From Zingiber officinale (Eukaryota > Streptophyta > Magnoliopsida > Zingiberales > Zingiberaceae), in assembly GCF_018446385.1 (NCBI RefSeq), contig NC_055987.1:5541705-5605704 (forward strand): a stretch of 64,000 nucleotides of DNA, read 5' to 3'. The notes beneath the pieces are model-generated. The model had not been told where the DNA came from. It made no database searches and was given only the letters and a program-made list of their open reading frames with translations. The position numbers were made by a program, and so were the translations under genes. Positions 10,846 to 22,844 of this stretch are shown piece by piece (the first letter of the stretch is position 1; each line of letters opens with the position of its first letter).

Positions 10846-11257
10846 CAGGCCAACCGTCGAGCTCCGAGGTTGAACATCGAGAGGTTCGGATCGTCTCATA
10901 ACCAGCGATTCTTGGTAGCAACACAGAATTATGTGCGACCGAACGGAAGAGCTGGAGAAAATACTCCAGCGATTCTCCAAAGGTGTGATGTGACAGGAGA
11001 TGAGCGGGCAGCACAAGTGTTAGCAAGGGGACAGTGCAAGAAGATAAAATACACTAAAGGAAAGCATTTCATTAAAATTAAAACCTTAGGCCGAGTGGCC
11101 TAAATACAAAAGGGTTCATGATCAGCCGAGCGGCTAAATTACAAGAATTACTCGATGTAGTCGTAGAGGTCCCTCGGAATGTTGCTCAGAAGCTCCACCT
11201 GATCGCCGCCCGGAATATTGGTGGACTCCGGAAGAAGGCCCTTCGACTTCAGATAGG

Positions 11258-13276
11258 TCATAGTAGCCGTAATTGCCAAAAGTACATCCGCTCGCAAATT
11301 TTCTCCGAGAACTCGGGCGATCGGATGTGGCTTTGTCGGAGAGCGGCGACTCGGCCCGGCTCGGCATCCTGGTATTCTTTGAAGGTCGCCTGGGAGCTTG
11401 TGAGGGCCTCATTCAGACGTTCAATCTTCTCCGCATCGGCCGAGCGGCCTGCCTTCTCCCGGTCAAGCTTCTCCGTCAGCTCCTTTATCCTCAACTCCAA
11501 GCCCCGGGCCTCCACGTTTTTCTTCTCCAGATCGGAGATGGCTGTGTTCTTCCGAGTGGTGGCCAGAGTTATCTTCGTGTCAAGCGACTTGACTTGTCGC
11601 TCGGACTCGGCTAGGGCGTGGGCCTGGTCAGCTGTTTTCTTCTGCTCAGCAGCCAGCAGAGTTTGAGCTTTCTTCAGCTCTTTTTGCAGCTCGGAGTAGG
11701 AAGGTCCTTGGGAGCCGCTCGGACCACCTGCCGCCCGCAGTTGCCTTATCTCCTCGTCCGCCATAGCCAGACGGCTGGAAACTGCTATCTCTTCCACCCA
11801 CCTCTGAAACGAGAAGGCGCAGTTGTTAGAAGCCGAGCGGAAATATTTTAGGCAAAACAAAAAACAAAAAACAACGAAGAACTTACCCCGTAGCCGCTTG
11901 CATGGATCAGCGCGACGCGCGCCCGAGCGTCGGCCCACATCTCGGCGAGGGCCCTTTCAAAGTAATAGTGTGCTCGGCACGGTTGTCCGGTCACCGCAAG
12001 AACTCTTCGAGGGGAGATGAAGAGTAGCCCGCATCGCGGCCATGACCGAGGATCGCCCGACCGGATCCGTCGGGCGCAAGATCGCGAATGGATGGTCGAA
12101 CGTTGGACCGAGCGGCGAGCGGGGGAGAGTGTCGACCGGAGTGGCCTCGACCGAGGCAATCCGTCGGCGTCGGTCTGGACGAAATGGTCTCGCACAGCGC
12201 CTTCGCAATGAGGCGGCCCGTAGGGTTGGACCATGGAGGTAGCCGTGAGGGGTCTCCACTCGCCTCTTTGCAGTGGTGATCCTCCTCCCGAACGGACCCT
12301 TCCTCGGGGGCCGTTGGTTCCCTGGAGGGGGTAGCGCCGCTGTCCACATGCTGTTGAGAGGCCTGAGCGGCCGATTCAGCCTGGGTGCCGCTTTCTCCTT
12401 CGTGAGAACCGACCGGCTGAATACCCAGCGCCTTCATTTCTTTGGCTGCCACAGCCTCCAGCGCTGCTGCCTTTCTCTTTAGAACGCCGGCCATCACCGA
12501 GTCCATGACGATGTCAGCTGCATGAAGAGAAAAAGAAATCAGTTAGCAATTAAAGCAAGTGCTAAAGCAAAGTTCTTACCGAAGCCGGTCGGAAGTGGGG
12601 TCCGTATAGGACTCAGCCCAAAAATGTACATCACTCCCTCGTGAAGAAGCTTGTTGATGTCAAGCCGTAGACCGGCTAGTACATTTGCGGCGTGAAGATA
12701 ATCCGGTCGGGTCTTGAATTTCTTCAGTTCGGGAGGGGGAGGTAGACTGACTTGCCACTGGGTCGGAAAGTTTGGCTGACTGGGCATGCGGAGGTAGAAA
12801 TAATAGTCCTTCCAATGTTTATTGGAAGTGGGTAGTTTATTGAAGAAGACCAGACCGGGCCGAGCTTGGAACATAAAGGTGCCCGGCTCGGCTTGCTTAG
12901 GATAATAGAAGTAAAAGAAGACCTCCGGTCGGAGGGGGATGTTGTGAATCTTAAACAAAACGACAACGCCGCAGAGCAGACGAAAGGTATTTGGTACTAA
13001 ACTGCCGAGCGGCACGCTAAAATAGTTACAGACGTCTACTATAAAAGGATGTACGGGGAACCGCAGACCGGCGATGAATTGGTCGCGAAAGACACAGAAA
13101 CCGCCGCGCGGTGGTCTGTGAGGCCGAGCGGCAGGACCAGCTAGGCGAACTTCGATATCCTCGGGGATTTCGAAATTGTCAGCCAAAATATCAAAATCCC
13201 GTTGTTCGAAACGAGATCGCATGGTAGTATACCATGGGCCTAAAGATTGTTCTTCGGGATGAGAAGAACTGGCCAT
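11258..13276 (-). pseudogene. Antisense gene of the Tat element (Transposase_28-like plus coiled coil)
   Basis: On the strand opposite gag-pol. Exon 1 (13276-12580) starts ATG, MASSSHPEEQSLGP, and holds GLRFPVHPFIVDVCNYF, GSLVPNTFRLLCGVVVLF and PEVFFYFYYPKQ, the pattern of the 'putative gypsy type transposon' (Transposase_28) family. A donor GTAAGA at 12579 and acceptor GCAG ending at 12518 give a 62-bp intron that joins in frame. Exon 2 (12517-11887) starts in one frame but ends in another (RAHYYFERALAEMWADAR), so it carries a frameshift. A second intron (11886-11804, GTAAGT...CAG) leads to exon 3 (11803-11258), a charged coiled coil (QKELKKAQTLLAAEQKKTAD, LELRIKELTEKLDREKAG). Such antisense genes are known in Tat/Retand elements and their function is unknown. 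The open frame could be pushed upstream only through a TTG, so I chose ATG 13276. Confidence 0.72.
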
Positions 13277-13524
13277 GATCGGGACAGAAGAAATCAAAAA
13301 GGAAGTTTCAAAGACGAGGAAATGGAGTTTCAAAAACTAGAGCAGAAGTGTGAATTAGATATCGGAAAGGAAAAAGGAGAGATCTAAAACCTTACTGGGG
13401 GAAGAGGGATTGAAGAAAGGCGCCGGATAGCGTCAAAGGGCAGAAGCGAGATCGCCGGAGCTCCAGAGCGCAGAAAGCAACAGTAGAGGTGACGGAGGCG
13501 TGTGAAGGTGAGGAGGAAATGAAG

Positions 13525-13537
13525 AATTTATAGGGTG
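13525..13537 (-). promoter_or_regulatory. Possible promoter of the antisense gene
   Basis: On the minus strand ACCCTATAAATTC lies about 250 bp upstream of the ATG. Downstream a CT-rich leader contains a possible 5'-UTR intron: GTAAGG at about 13396 and acceptor CTCTAG at about 13338. TATA box, leader intron and coding introns together look like a normal polymerase II gene. Confidence 0.5.
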
Positions 13538-13876
13538 AGGGCCGGGCGGCCGCCACCGTCGGATCCAGGTCACGGGAATCAATGCATACATCTAGCCGTT
13601 TATTTCGAATTGCTTCGGTCACATCAAAATATCATGCAACCGCCTCCGTACTCTGATGGCATTGCTCCACGTGGCAGTCAATCATTCGGAGCATTTAATG
13701 AAGGTATGATCGACATTGATGTCGAAGATTGGCGCAGAACGCAAGGAGATCCGGCGAAAGCCATCATTGATTCATTCAAGGATATCTCTGCCTCTGACCG
13801 GGCGGAGAGTATTAGCATGGAGGAGCCGTTCGGCCAGACTCACAGTCAGTCGGACTATGCGCCTCCGACTAGACTT

Positions 13877-13890
13877 GAAGGGAAGGCAAG
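13877..13890 (+). other. Polypurine tract of the Tat element
   Basis: GAAGGGAAGGCAAG directly precedes the 3' LTR start TGATCC at 13891, the usual place of plus-strand priming. Confidence 0.7.
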
Positions 13891-14792
13891 TGATCCAGAG
13901 TAAGGGCCCCCGCTTCTTGGTGGAAGTCACCGGAACAGCCGCCCACCCAGAGGAGAGTGTGGTCCGACCGGACGGACGGCCGTAGACGGTCGGTCCGATT
14001 GGACTGTCGGCCGGTCGATGGAATCGAGTACCTGGAGGGGTTCGGCCGGCTCGCACTTTTAGTTGGGAGGCACCCTGTTAAATCGGGGTTCCGACGCTCA
14101 GTTAAAAAGGTCATGGACCGAGCTGACCTTTTGACCGACCGCAGTCATAAAGCACCCCTGTTAGTCTCCACAAAGCACAAGTAAACCATTGCGGATGTCC
14201 GGTCGGATGTTTAGGTATCCGTCCGCTCGGACTACAAGTTTGGAGCAAAGGAAAAGGCCAGAGGATTTCTTTCTTTGACAACCTGTAGGTTTCACGTGTG
14301 TGCCATGCTCCAAATCTTGTGACAGGGGATTCTGCTGTCCCATCGAGGGCATGCTTTGACTGTAGCGATATGGGTCAGGTAAACTTTCTGACAGCCGCGT
14401 ACCTAGGAAAGGACAGAGGACACTTATGCACTTCGGGATTCCGCTGTCCCATCGAGGGCATGCTCTGACTGTAGCGATAGGGGTCAGGTCAGCTTTCTGA
14501 CAGCCGCATACCTAGGAAAGGACAGAGGACACTTATGCACTTCGGTACGCGTGCCCAAACTTGACACCGCTCTATATAAAGAACCTCAGGTTTCACCGGC
14601 AGGAGGATTCTGGTACGTACTCTGAGACTTCTGGAGCCACCTTGTTCATCGTGATTTACCTGACTTGAGCGTCGGAGGGTCGTCGCTGGGAATCCCCTTC
14701 CCGGCTCGACTTCTGTGCAGGATAGCCGGAGCATCTCGACACTAGTTGGAGATCTACATCAGCGAGCCTTGGAGCGCCACGTGCCCAGCGTC
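13891..14792 (+). repeat. 3' LTR of the Tat element, end truncated
   Basis: Starts TGATCC like the 5' LTR and matches it through GCCACGTGCCCAGCGTC, where it stops. The related solo LTR continues for about 26 more bases to GGATCA. It carries the U3 tandem duplication (14335 and 14444, period 109). Confidence 0.88.
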
Positions 14793-15090
14793 AATACCAC
14801 CCCACATGACTTTGATACCATTTCTTGTGTCTAAAAGGAATTTATGTATCTCCAAAAATAGCATGATATTGTCCACTTTGAACTTAAACCCTCATGATTT
14901 TATTTTTAGGTTGTACCCATGGAGATCTCATGCCAATAGAATATCTTCATCTTTTTCTCCACACTAGTTATTATCCACTTTGGATCTACTCAAAAGGTCT
15001 CATACCAATGGAGATATTTTTATTTTGTTTAAACACATGATCTTCTTCATGATATTCCAATTTGGGACTTTGATTGTATCCCAATAAAAT
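14793..15090. repeat. Probable fragment of another dispersed LTR-type repeat
   Basis: The text around 14800-15080 (TGATATTGTCCACTTTGAAC, CATACCAATGGAGATA, TTGGGACTTTGATTGTATCC) resembles a repeat I recall as widely dispersed in plant genomes, where it ends in a CCCAACA-like terminus. Here the terminus has decayed. It abuts the truncated Tat 3' LTR. Confidence 0.4.
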
Positions 15091-16631
15091 TGCATGTCTA
15101 AAATTTTAAATATAGGATAAAAGAATTTTTATTCAATTTAGATATTTACTTTTCACTATATAATACATTAACTTCTTTATAATTTACGATATCTTTATTT
15201 TTATTATGTTTTTTTCCCTATAAAATATCTATTTTTCATTACCCAATTAAATAATATTTTAATATTTAGAAAATAAATTTTATTTATTAAATTCTACTAT
15301 TTATAAAATCTAAATTTAAGGAATAGATAGGGTAGTTGATGTAATTAAAGATTTTTTTACATAAAACTTAAATTTAAAGTAAATTTTATATTTAGGAAAA
15401 CTGATGCGGATGCTTTTAATCTAGTTATATAATTTAGTTTATATGATTTGGACTAGCGCGAGCTGCTTTGTCTGATAGAGTGATCCAAATCGTATAATCG
15501 ATCGGGGGCACTAATATCGATTAAACTATCATTAAATCGTTTACACAAATCAATTAGATCGACTGACTTAGAATATTAAACTTAAATACCAACTTACTTA
15601 GATTAATTAATCGTTCACCCAAATCAATTAGATTGACTGATGGACTTAGATTAATTAATCAATCGACTAGCTAGCTGGCTCATATAGGATGATGGGCAAC
15701 CCAAACTATAAGTCAATTCATACAGCTCTATCTAAATCGATCATTCAAATATTTGAACTGACCGAGCCTGATCATTAGCTCTATGTGAATCAATTGGTAT
15801 AACTTGATCATTAGCTACCTCCACCAACCTATCCAATTCAAGAATCAGTTATTATAATCTATTTATTAGGAATAAAATAATAATAATAATAATAATATAT
15901 TTTTTCTATATGGATATGTACTAATTGTGAATTAAAGAAATTAGTCTAATTAAAATGTAATATTTATAAGTAAACTAATAATAACAAAAGGAAAAAAAAA
16001 TAAATGGAAAAAAGTAAATTTTATTTCTTCAGTAAAAATCATTTAATTAAAATAAATAAATTATATATAACTATAGAAAGTATGATCATTTTTCAAACAG
16101 GTTCTTTATCTCGTGTTGCATATATAATATAATACATGGATACATATAAATTTTATAAAATAAATATTTACTATCGAGTAATTAAATAATATTATTGATA
16201 ATATAATTTATTCTATAAAAAATTTGATATAATTTTCTAATAAATTGAATTTCCAAACAAAACCACATCTATAATATTATATTCTAAATTCATATGTAAC
16301 AAGAAAATAAAAATAATTGATACCTCAAGTTATATTAGAATAATTGATACAGATTGATTATTAATATATATATCCTCATTTTTATTGCATATTCTTATCA
16401 TTATCTCTTAAATCTTTCTTCTTAGTTTCATCCCCATATAAATCTATAAATTTTTAAATAATAACAAAAGTACAGAGGCAGTAAGTAAAAAATAATTTCT
16501 TTAGAATAAGTCATATTTAATTAAAATAAATAAATTATTTTTAATGGAAATAAGAGACAGTTATTGAAGGTATTTGATTTTTTTAGAGAGATCGATCCTA
16601 CTTTTTCTCCCTTTTCATTCTATTTTAAGCC
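15091..16631. other. AT-rich intergenic DNA, no gene seen
   Basis: Mostly A and T. A short imperfect direct repeat around CTTAGATTAATTAATC and AATCAATTAGAT occurs at 15540-15660, and an (AAT)n run at about 15880-15900. No open frame or splice pattern worth calling. Confidence 0.75.
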
Positions 16632-16690
16632 TTCTAATTCCAACTTTTAGATCTTCCTTTTAAATTATTTTTTAGACAGATTGTTTTTAG

Positions 16691-16911
16691 AGAGATTGTG
16701 CACCGGCCGGTAGCACCGCTTTGCACATAGCCAGCCAAGGGTTCAGTCGACGTTGTTCATTTTCTAATAGAATTAAATCTTTATTGCTTCCTTCTTGTTT
16801 ACTTGATTTCACTATTTTTAATTTCCAATATATCAGCCGCTGGAATTAGCATTGAAGTCCAATAAAAATGAAGTAGTCAAACTCTTGATGGAGCTTAGAG
16901 CAAATTCACAG
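16691..16911 (+). pseudogene. Two ankyrin-repeat exons (relic)
   Basis: Exon-like block 16691-16740 encodes CAPAGSTALHIASQ. Block 16837-16911 is flanked by ATATATCAG and GTATAT and encodes exactly 25 codons: PLELALKSNKNEVV, then KLLMELRANSQ. TALHIAS and the xxLELALKxxxxEVVKLLxxxxA pattern are the two halves of an ankyrin repeat. Further related exon blocks lie at 29.6, 32.45 and 34.1 kb, so one ancestral ankyrin gene seems to have been broken up here. No start, stop or continuous transcript structure is visible. Confidence 0.55.
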
Positions 16912-17099
16912 GTATATTATCTAAAAGTTATTAATCTCTTGAGCAAGCTGAGAATGGGGTTGGTTGTCATACATTTTTTTTCCCCCTTTTGCAAACTTCT
17001 GACTTTAATTCTTTATGTGCTATGTAGTCTGTTTCTATCTAGACCGGCATTGCTGATATGATCATTTCTGAATGTGAAATTGATCCAATGAACTTTATT

Positions 17100-17119
17100 T
17101 TGAAAATAAGGCATTGCTG

Positions 17120-17151
<32 letters not shown>

Positions 17152-17165
17152 TATATATATATAAA
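17100..17165. repeat. (TA)n microsatellite
   Basis: Runs of TA from about 17119 to 17162, interrupted once by AATA. Confidence 0.9.
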
Positions 17166-19079
17166 TATCTTACTCGCACTTACTATTGTTAACAATGAGT
17201 CTTAAATTAAAATTCACTTTGTTTTTTTTTCTTTTGATGATTTTTAAACAGGTTGTTGCATATAGTTATTCTTTTAGATTTTACTATGTGCTTTCTTGTC
17301 AGGTTTAGAATTAATGCTTATATAGATTCAGAAGTCAACCTAGCTCTAAAATACTCGTTTTATTTGAAATTAAAATCTTAATCCTCTTATTGATCCTTTA
17401 AGTGCATGCTTTATCATTTATTATACCTATGAGTACAACTTTAAAATATTGTTCTATTTAATTATCGATATTGGGTAGGATGATAATTATTCTAGGTTAA
17501 CGAGGAGGAGTTGAAGAGAAATAAGAAAAATTGACGAAAATAAATGAGAAAGACGTCTTCCTCTAAGTTTTCTAAAAAAAGAAAATTTTATTCAATATCG
17601 AGATAATCCTCAAACAGTTAAATATGACTCTTATATAGACAACTCTTAATCCATAAATATCAGAAATATTAAAAATATCAGAAATAAAAAATTATTAAAA
17701 ATAGTAAAGAATATATTTTTGGGTCTCCAAAAAGAACCTAACTAATAATATTTTTAGGTTTGAAATTTGATGATTAAAGTTCTCATAATAAATATAGATC
17801 TTTCATAGATCAATGTGTGAATATTGACAAAACTTTAATTTAATATCCAAATTAAAAATGATGATCTATTGAAAACTGAATAATATGAAGATGTTTCAGC
17901 ATCAATTATCCATGTACATTGGCTTTTCTCCGGTCGGGGAGCTAGAAGCTAGGTTTACCCACGCTCTGACCTTGATTTGGGTTGCCACGTTATCCCTCAT
18001 ATTGGCTCCTTAACACCACATGACACACCTACAAACGCCACATCAGGGGTATTTTGTCAAACAAGTTTTGCATTTTATTTTGACAATTTTTTTTAAAACT
18101 ATTATTGAGAGAATTATCAATGAACTTTTTTAATATTGTAAATTACCTAGTTTGAATTATACCCTTTTGAGAAAGTCAAAATCTATCATTTAAAATATGT
18201 AAGATGTTTTGTAAGGTCAAAAAAAAAAAGCATCGGAACCTTTTGTTATTATTTACGTGATAAACATAGTTAACTTATTATTGATTAGTTTTGGAGTGAT
18301 TGGTTGACAAATTTTCCCACTAGCTTTTGTTATTATTTATAGCACGTATGTAAATCGGCTTTTATCTAAAAAAATTATATATTTGCACAGTATTTAACCA
18401 TACAGTTTTAGCATTCTAGCATTTTTTTTTTCACTTTCACTCTAAATTTAATGTAGTCTTGATTGTAGAAGAATGATTATTATATTTTTGAACTGGTGGT
18501 TCAAATTTCTGGTTCATTAATGTTAATTTGGAGTCCGAACTATAATCGGTCAGCTCCAAACGGACCAATTACAATCCGGCTGGATTCCATTCGAATCCAC
18601 CCATGGTCGGTCTAGTACAGGGTTTAGGGGTTTAAATAGGGATGAACATTCAGTTAATTCGATCCATAAATTAATCGAATTAATCGAAAATATATTTAAT
18701 ATTAGTTAATCAAATCGAATGAAAATTTTACTAAAATTGAATTAACCAAATCAAATTAAAAATTAGTTATTTTGTTTAATACCGAATTAACCAAATTTCT
18801 TTAAAAAAATAATAAAAAGAATTTAGACAAAATTAATATCAAATTAACCGAATGTTGAACAAATATAATGCATCTACTCTTTGACTTTTCTCCTCACTTT
18901 CTAACTTACTTCATCTTCTTCGCCGACGGCGAGATTAAAGAATTTTAATTCAAATTAAAAAGCATCGTTTAAAGTTTTTTCGAAATCTTCAAATAATTTT
19001 AATATTAAATTATTTTTTTCATGTTGTAGCAACTACAAAATTGTAGTTACTACAATCATATAGCAGCTACAACATATCC

Positions 19080-20244
19080 TGTTGATCCCCGGGTAACTTC
19101 TGGAGTATGCAAACTGATCGTCGAGGCTAGTGTTCGACACTATCTCCGTAAACGATATTGCTCCGCTACGGTGCTTAACGGATTGTTGCAATTCGTTCCC
19201 AAGATATAACGACGACGAACGTCTCGGAATCGTAGCACTCCGACTTCCGAGACCAGCGAACCTTTTAGTAGACTTCTTGGACTCTTGAATGCACAAGATG
19301 AGATGAATGCTTGAGGAAGAGAAGAGAGGATTGAGTGAGTATTCCATCATCTGGAGGGTTCTATTTATACTGTAAGAAGAGGTTGAGTGTCCTTTGGATG
19401 AGTGAATGTGTTCCTTGGGCTGGATCGATCTAGATCATCTATTCTGAAGGGTTGTAACCCTTCACCAAGCCCACTTCAATCTCATCCATCAGATCTGAGG
19501 AGTTGTGACCCTCAGATCCCGTTGTCATCGGCCATCGGATCTGGATCCATTGATTCGATGCTTCAGATCAAGTCTCATCTCAGGCCGTCAGATCGTTACT
19601 CTTTGCGATCCAACGCTCTAGATCGCATCACAAGCGATCCATCATACCTATTTGATGAACGTTGATCAAACGGTAGTCATCCATTCCCTAAGTCAACCTT
19701 CCAGTCATCTCCCTTTGCCCACGAGGATGCCGCATAGGTACTGTCACGTCAGGTACGAGCCTGACACGTCACCCGAGTGCCAACTGCAATGTCACCTGGA
19801 GCATAAATTTAAGCTCCTCAATGCTCCTCGCGACGATGCGTACGTGCGAAGTGCGCCTACAAAGCGCCCATTACGCACGTGGTGGGTGGCGGGCTCACAG
19901 GTGCGAGCACCTGCTCGCCCTGGGCTAAGGGGTCACCTATCCTTTTATTTTTTTGTGTTAACTCCATTAACACATCTTCATTAATAAGTAGAGAATACAC
20001 ATCGAAAATTTTCGATGTGGGACTATTTTCCCATGCACTTTATTAATGAATAATAAATGTTATTTTGGGCTGACTTTAAATATTAATTTCTCATTCACCC
20101 TTAATCGGTTTTGAGCAAATTAATAGTCTAAATCTATCTACGCGAATCGTAGATTTCAATTTTGAAGTCAATTACGACTTTCAACAATTGATGGCTTCCT
20201 TCCTCTAAATCGTTTTGGTCCATTTAAGGCCCCAATATCCAACA
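19080..20244 (-). repeat. 3' LTR of the copia element
   Basis: 1,165 bp. Compared with the other LTR it carries about 50 extra bases near 19280-19330 (after TTCTTGGACT) and a few small differences around 19815-19890. Next to it at 20245-20255 the minus-strand sequence reads ATGTGGGGGAT, the polypurine tract. Confidence 0.88.
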
Positions 20245-20802
20245 ATCCCCCACATGAATGGAAATTAATGCAATGCGTATATGCATGCTGACATTTTACA
20301 AGAGTCCATTCGATAAGTCACTGCATCGGGAAAGGTAGCTTGTGGCTTTGAACCTTCCGTAGTGAAATGCTATCGAGTATACTAGGCTGCGCAGTGAACG
20401 TGATGTCTTGAACTGCTCAGCTGTTGGTGTATACCTAGACAATAACACCCACAGAGAGATCTATCTCACCTACTTTAGGTTCTCATGGTTGGTTCCGTTT
20501 CGGCCATGGATACCATCTTGGATTCATGAGTGTTTCATTGAAGCGGCCTGTCTTCACACTCACATAGGTGACACTTCTATCAAGAGTATCCTACCATACT
20601 CCACCTTATCAGGTATAGAAGTCACTAAAAACATAAGCTTAACCTCACTACATGAGGTAGGACAGCACAAATTCATCCTAGGATTGGGATAGAGATAAAC
20701 TATCTAATGTGCTGTACCACAACTTCTATAACTTCGTTGTCCCATTGAACCAAGATCTTGGGATCTCCAGTCAACAAGGTTGGGTTACCGCTGCAGTCGT
20801 TT

Positions 20803-21540
20803 TTAGTTGTAGATTTTTAATCTCATTCCTCTTGATGAGCAGTATACTTGATCTCGACTCAACCCCTTCGTTAGAGGATCTGCCAAATTATCTTTGGACT
20901 TAACATAGTCGATTGCAATCACTCCATTCGAGATCAACTGCCTAATAGTATTATGTCTACGACGTATATGTCGTGACTTCCCATTATACATATTACTCTG
21001 TGCCCTTCCAATCGCCGATTGACTATCACAATGGATTAGTACGGCAGGCACAGGTTTCACCCAGCTAGGAATATCTTCCAAGAAATTTCGCAGCCATTCA
21101 GCTTCCTCAGCTGCTTTGTCTAGTGCTATAAACTCGGATTCCATAGTTGACCGAGCAATGCAAGTCTGCTTAGTGGATTTCCAAGATACTGCTCCCCCAC
21201 CGATCGTGAATATATATCCACTAGTGGATTTGGAGTCTTTTGTATCTGATATCCAATTAGCATCACAATATCCTTCCAACACAGCGGGATATTTTCCATA
21301 ATGTAATCCATAGTTCATAGTATATTTCAAATATCTGAGAACTCGCATCAATGCTTTCCAATGGGTGTCGTTTGGATTACTCGTAAAACGACTCAGTTTG
21401 TTGACCGTACAGGCAATATCCGGACGTGTGCAGTTTGTGAGATACATCAAACTGCCTATTATCCGAGAATATTCCAACTGCGATATGGTCTCACCATGGT
21501 TTTTCGCTAAGTGTTGACTTAGATCCATAGGTGTTTTCAC
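20803..21540 (-). pseudogene. Copia reverse-transcriptase end and RNase H
   Basis: About 245 codons: [48 protein letters not shown], then [69 protein letters not shown]. RNase H motifs are complete. It is out of frame with the preceding reverse transcriptase because of a length change in an A-run at about 21565-21572, so it is not translated as part of one polyprotein in this copy. Confidence 0.88.
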
Positions 21541-22844
21541 TGTAGAGAGATCGTACGCATTGAATTTTTTTTCAATACAGATTCTACATAATGAGATTGT
21601 GTTAAAACTATCCCTTCTGATGTCCTGAGAATTTTAATTCCCAATATAACATCTGCTTGACCTATATCTTTCATATCAAAATTTCTGGTCAACATTTTCT
21701 TTGTAGTCATGATTACATCATGATTACTGCCCATTATTAGCATGTCGTCTACGTATAGACAGACAATTACATAGCCTTCAAGTGTGTTTTTGACATAAAT
21801 GCATTTGTCACATTCATTTATTCTGAATTCGTTTGACAGCATTACTTTGTCAAATTTTTCGTGCCATTGTTTAGGCGCTTGCTTAAGTCCGTACAACGAC
21901 TTAACAAGTCGACACACCTTTTTCTCATTTCCAGGAGCCATGAACCCTTCGGGTTGCTCCATATAAATTTCTTCTTCCAACTCACCATTTAAGAACGCAG
22001 TCTTAACATCCATTTGATGTATTTCAAGGTCATACAGTGCTGCAATGGCTATTAGCACTCGTATGGACGTAATCCTTGTCACCGGTGAGTATGTATCGAA
22101 GTAATTAAGGCCTTCCTCTTGCTTGTACCCCTTGGCTACAAGTCTAGCCTTATACTTGTCAATTGATCCATCAGCTTTATACTTACGTTTTAGTATCCAC
22201 TTACAACCTAATGGTTTATTACCAGAAGGAAGGTCTACTAATTCCCAAGTATGATTATTCATGATAGACTCAATTTCACTATTGACAACTTCTTTCCACA
22301 TTTGAGCATCGGGTCTAGAGAGAGCTTCACTTAATGTTCTTGGTTCCATTTCTGACATGAAAGTCATGAAATCTGGCCCGAACGATTTCTCAACTCTAGC
22401 CCGTTTGCTACGACGTGGCTCTTCACTTTGATCGTCAATAGTCCTTTTATAACAGCTAAGTTCGGTAACGTCATTTTTGTTTGAACTTCCGTTGTTAACA
22501 CTTTCAACGTTTCCCTTTTTATTTGGGAATACGTTTTCAAAGAATATCGCATTCCGAGATTCTATGGTTGTTCCCACATGTATATCAGGAATGTCTGATT
22601 TGTGAATTAGGAAACGATATGCACTACTATTATGGGCATATCCGACAAATATCGCATCGAACGTTTTAGGTCCGATCTTTACTTGCTTTGGTTTAGGTAC
22701 TTCGACCTTTGCCAAGCACCCCCACACTTTCAGGTATTTGTACGATGACTCACAACCTTTCCATAGTTCATATGGAGTTTTATCATTTTTCTTATGAGGG
22801 ATTCTGTTGAGAATGTGATTTGCCGATAATATTGCTTCCCCCAC
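21537..22844 (-). pseudogene. Copia integrase tail and reverse transcriptase
   Basis: Open for 435 codons. It begins with the integrase C-terminal stretch [16 protein letters not shown] and YELWKG, GCLAKV (GKRG-like region), followed by the reverse transcriptase WKEVVNSEIESIMNNHTWEL, CKWILKRKYKADGSIDKYKA, HQMDVKTAFLNGELEEEIYM, SLYGLKQAPKQW and the catalytic YVDDMLI. It is shifted from the upstream frame by loss of one base in a G-run (C-run at about 22838-22842 on the plus strand) and ends early at the A-run indel. Confidence 0.9.

Larger units (their letters stand above)
3788..14792 (+). mobile_element. Ty3 Tat-type LTR retrotransposon, decayed
   Basis: An element of about 11.0 kb with two LTRs (3788-4699 and 13891-14792), a primer-binding site, gag, protease, reverse transcriptase, RNase H, a second (archaeal-type) RNase H and integrase in Ty3 order. 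These are followed by two tandem-repeat blocks and an antisense gene before the 3' LTR. The second RNase H, the long region between integrase and the 3' LTR, and the antisense gene with a Transposase_28-like domain are known marks of the Tat lineage (Retand and relatives). All sense genes carry frameshifts and stops, so this copy cannot make its own proteins. The last ~25 bp of the 3' LTR are missing, so no target duplication can be shown. Confidence 0.88.

Noticed and set aside
12017-12482. Plus-strand open frames at 12.0-12.5 kb
   Set aside because: They are shadows of the minus-strand antisense gene, which has splice sites and family motifs.
13277-13333. Upstream extension of the antisense gene (reading KLHFLVFETSFLIS)
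   Set aside because: It would need to start at TTG. A normal ATG at 13276 follows, and the extension is likely leader sequence.
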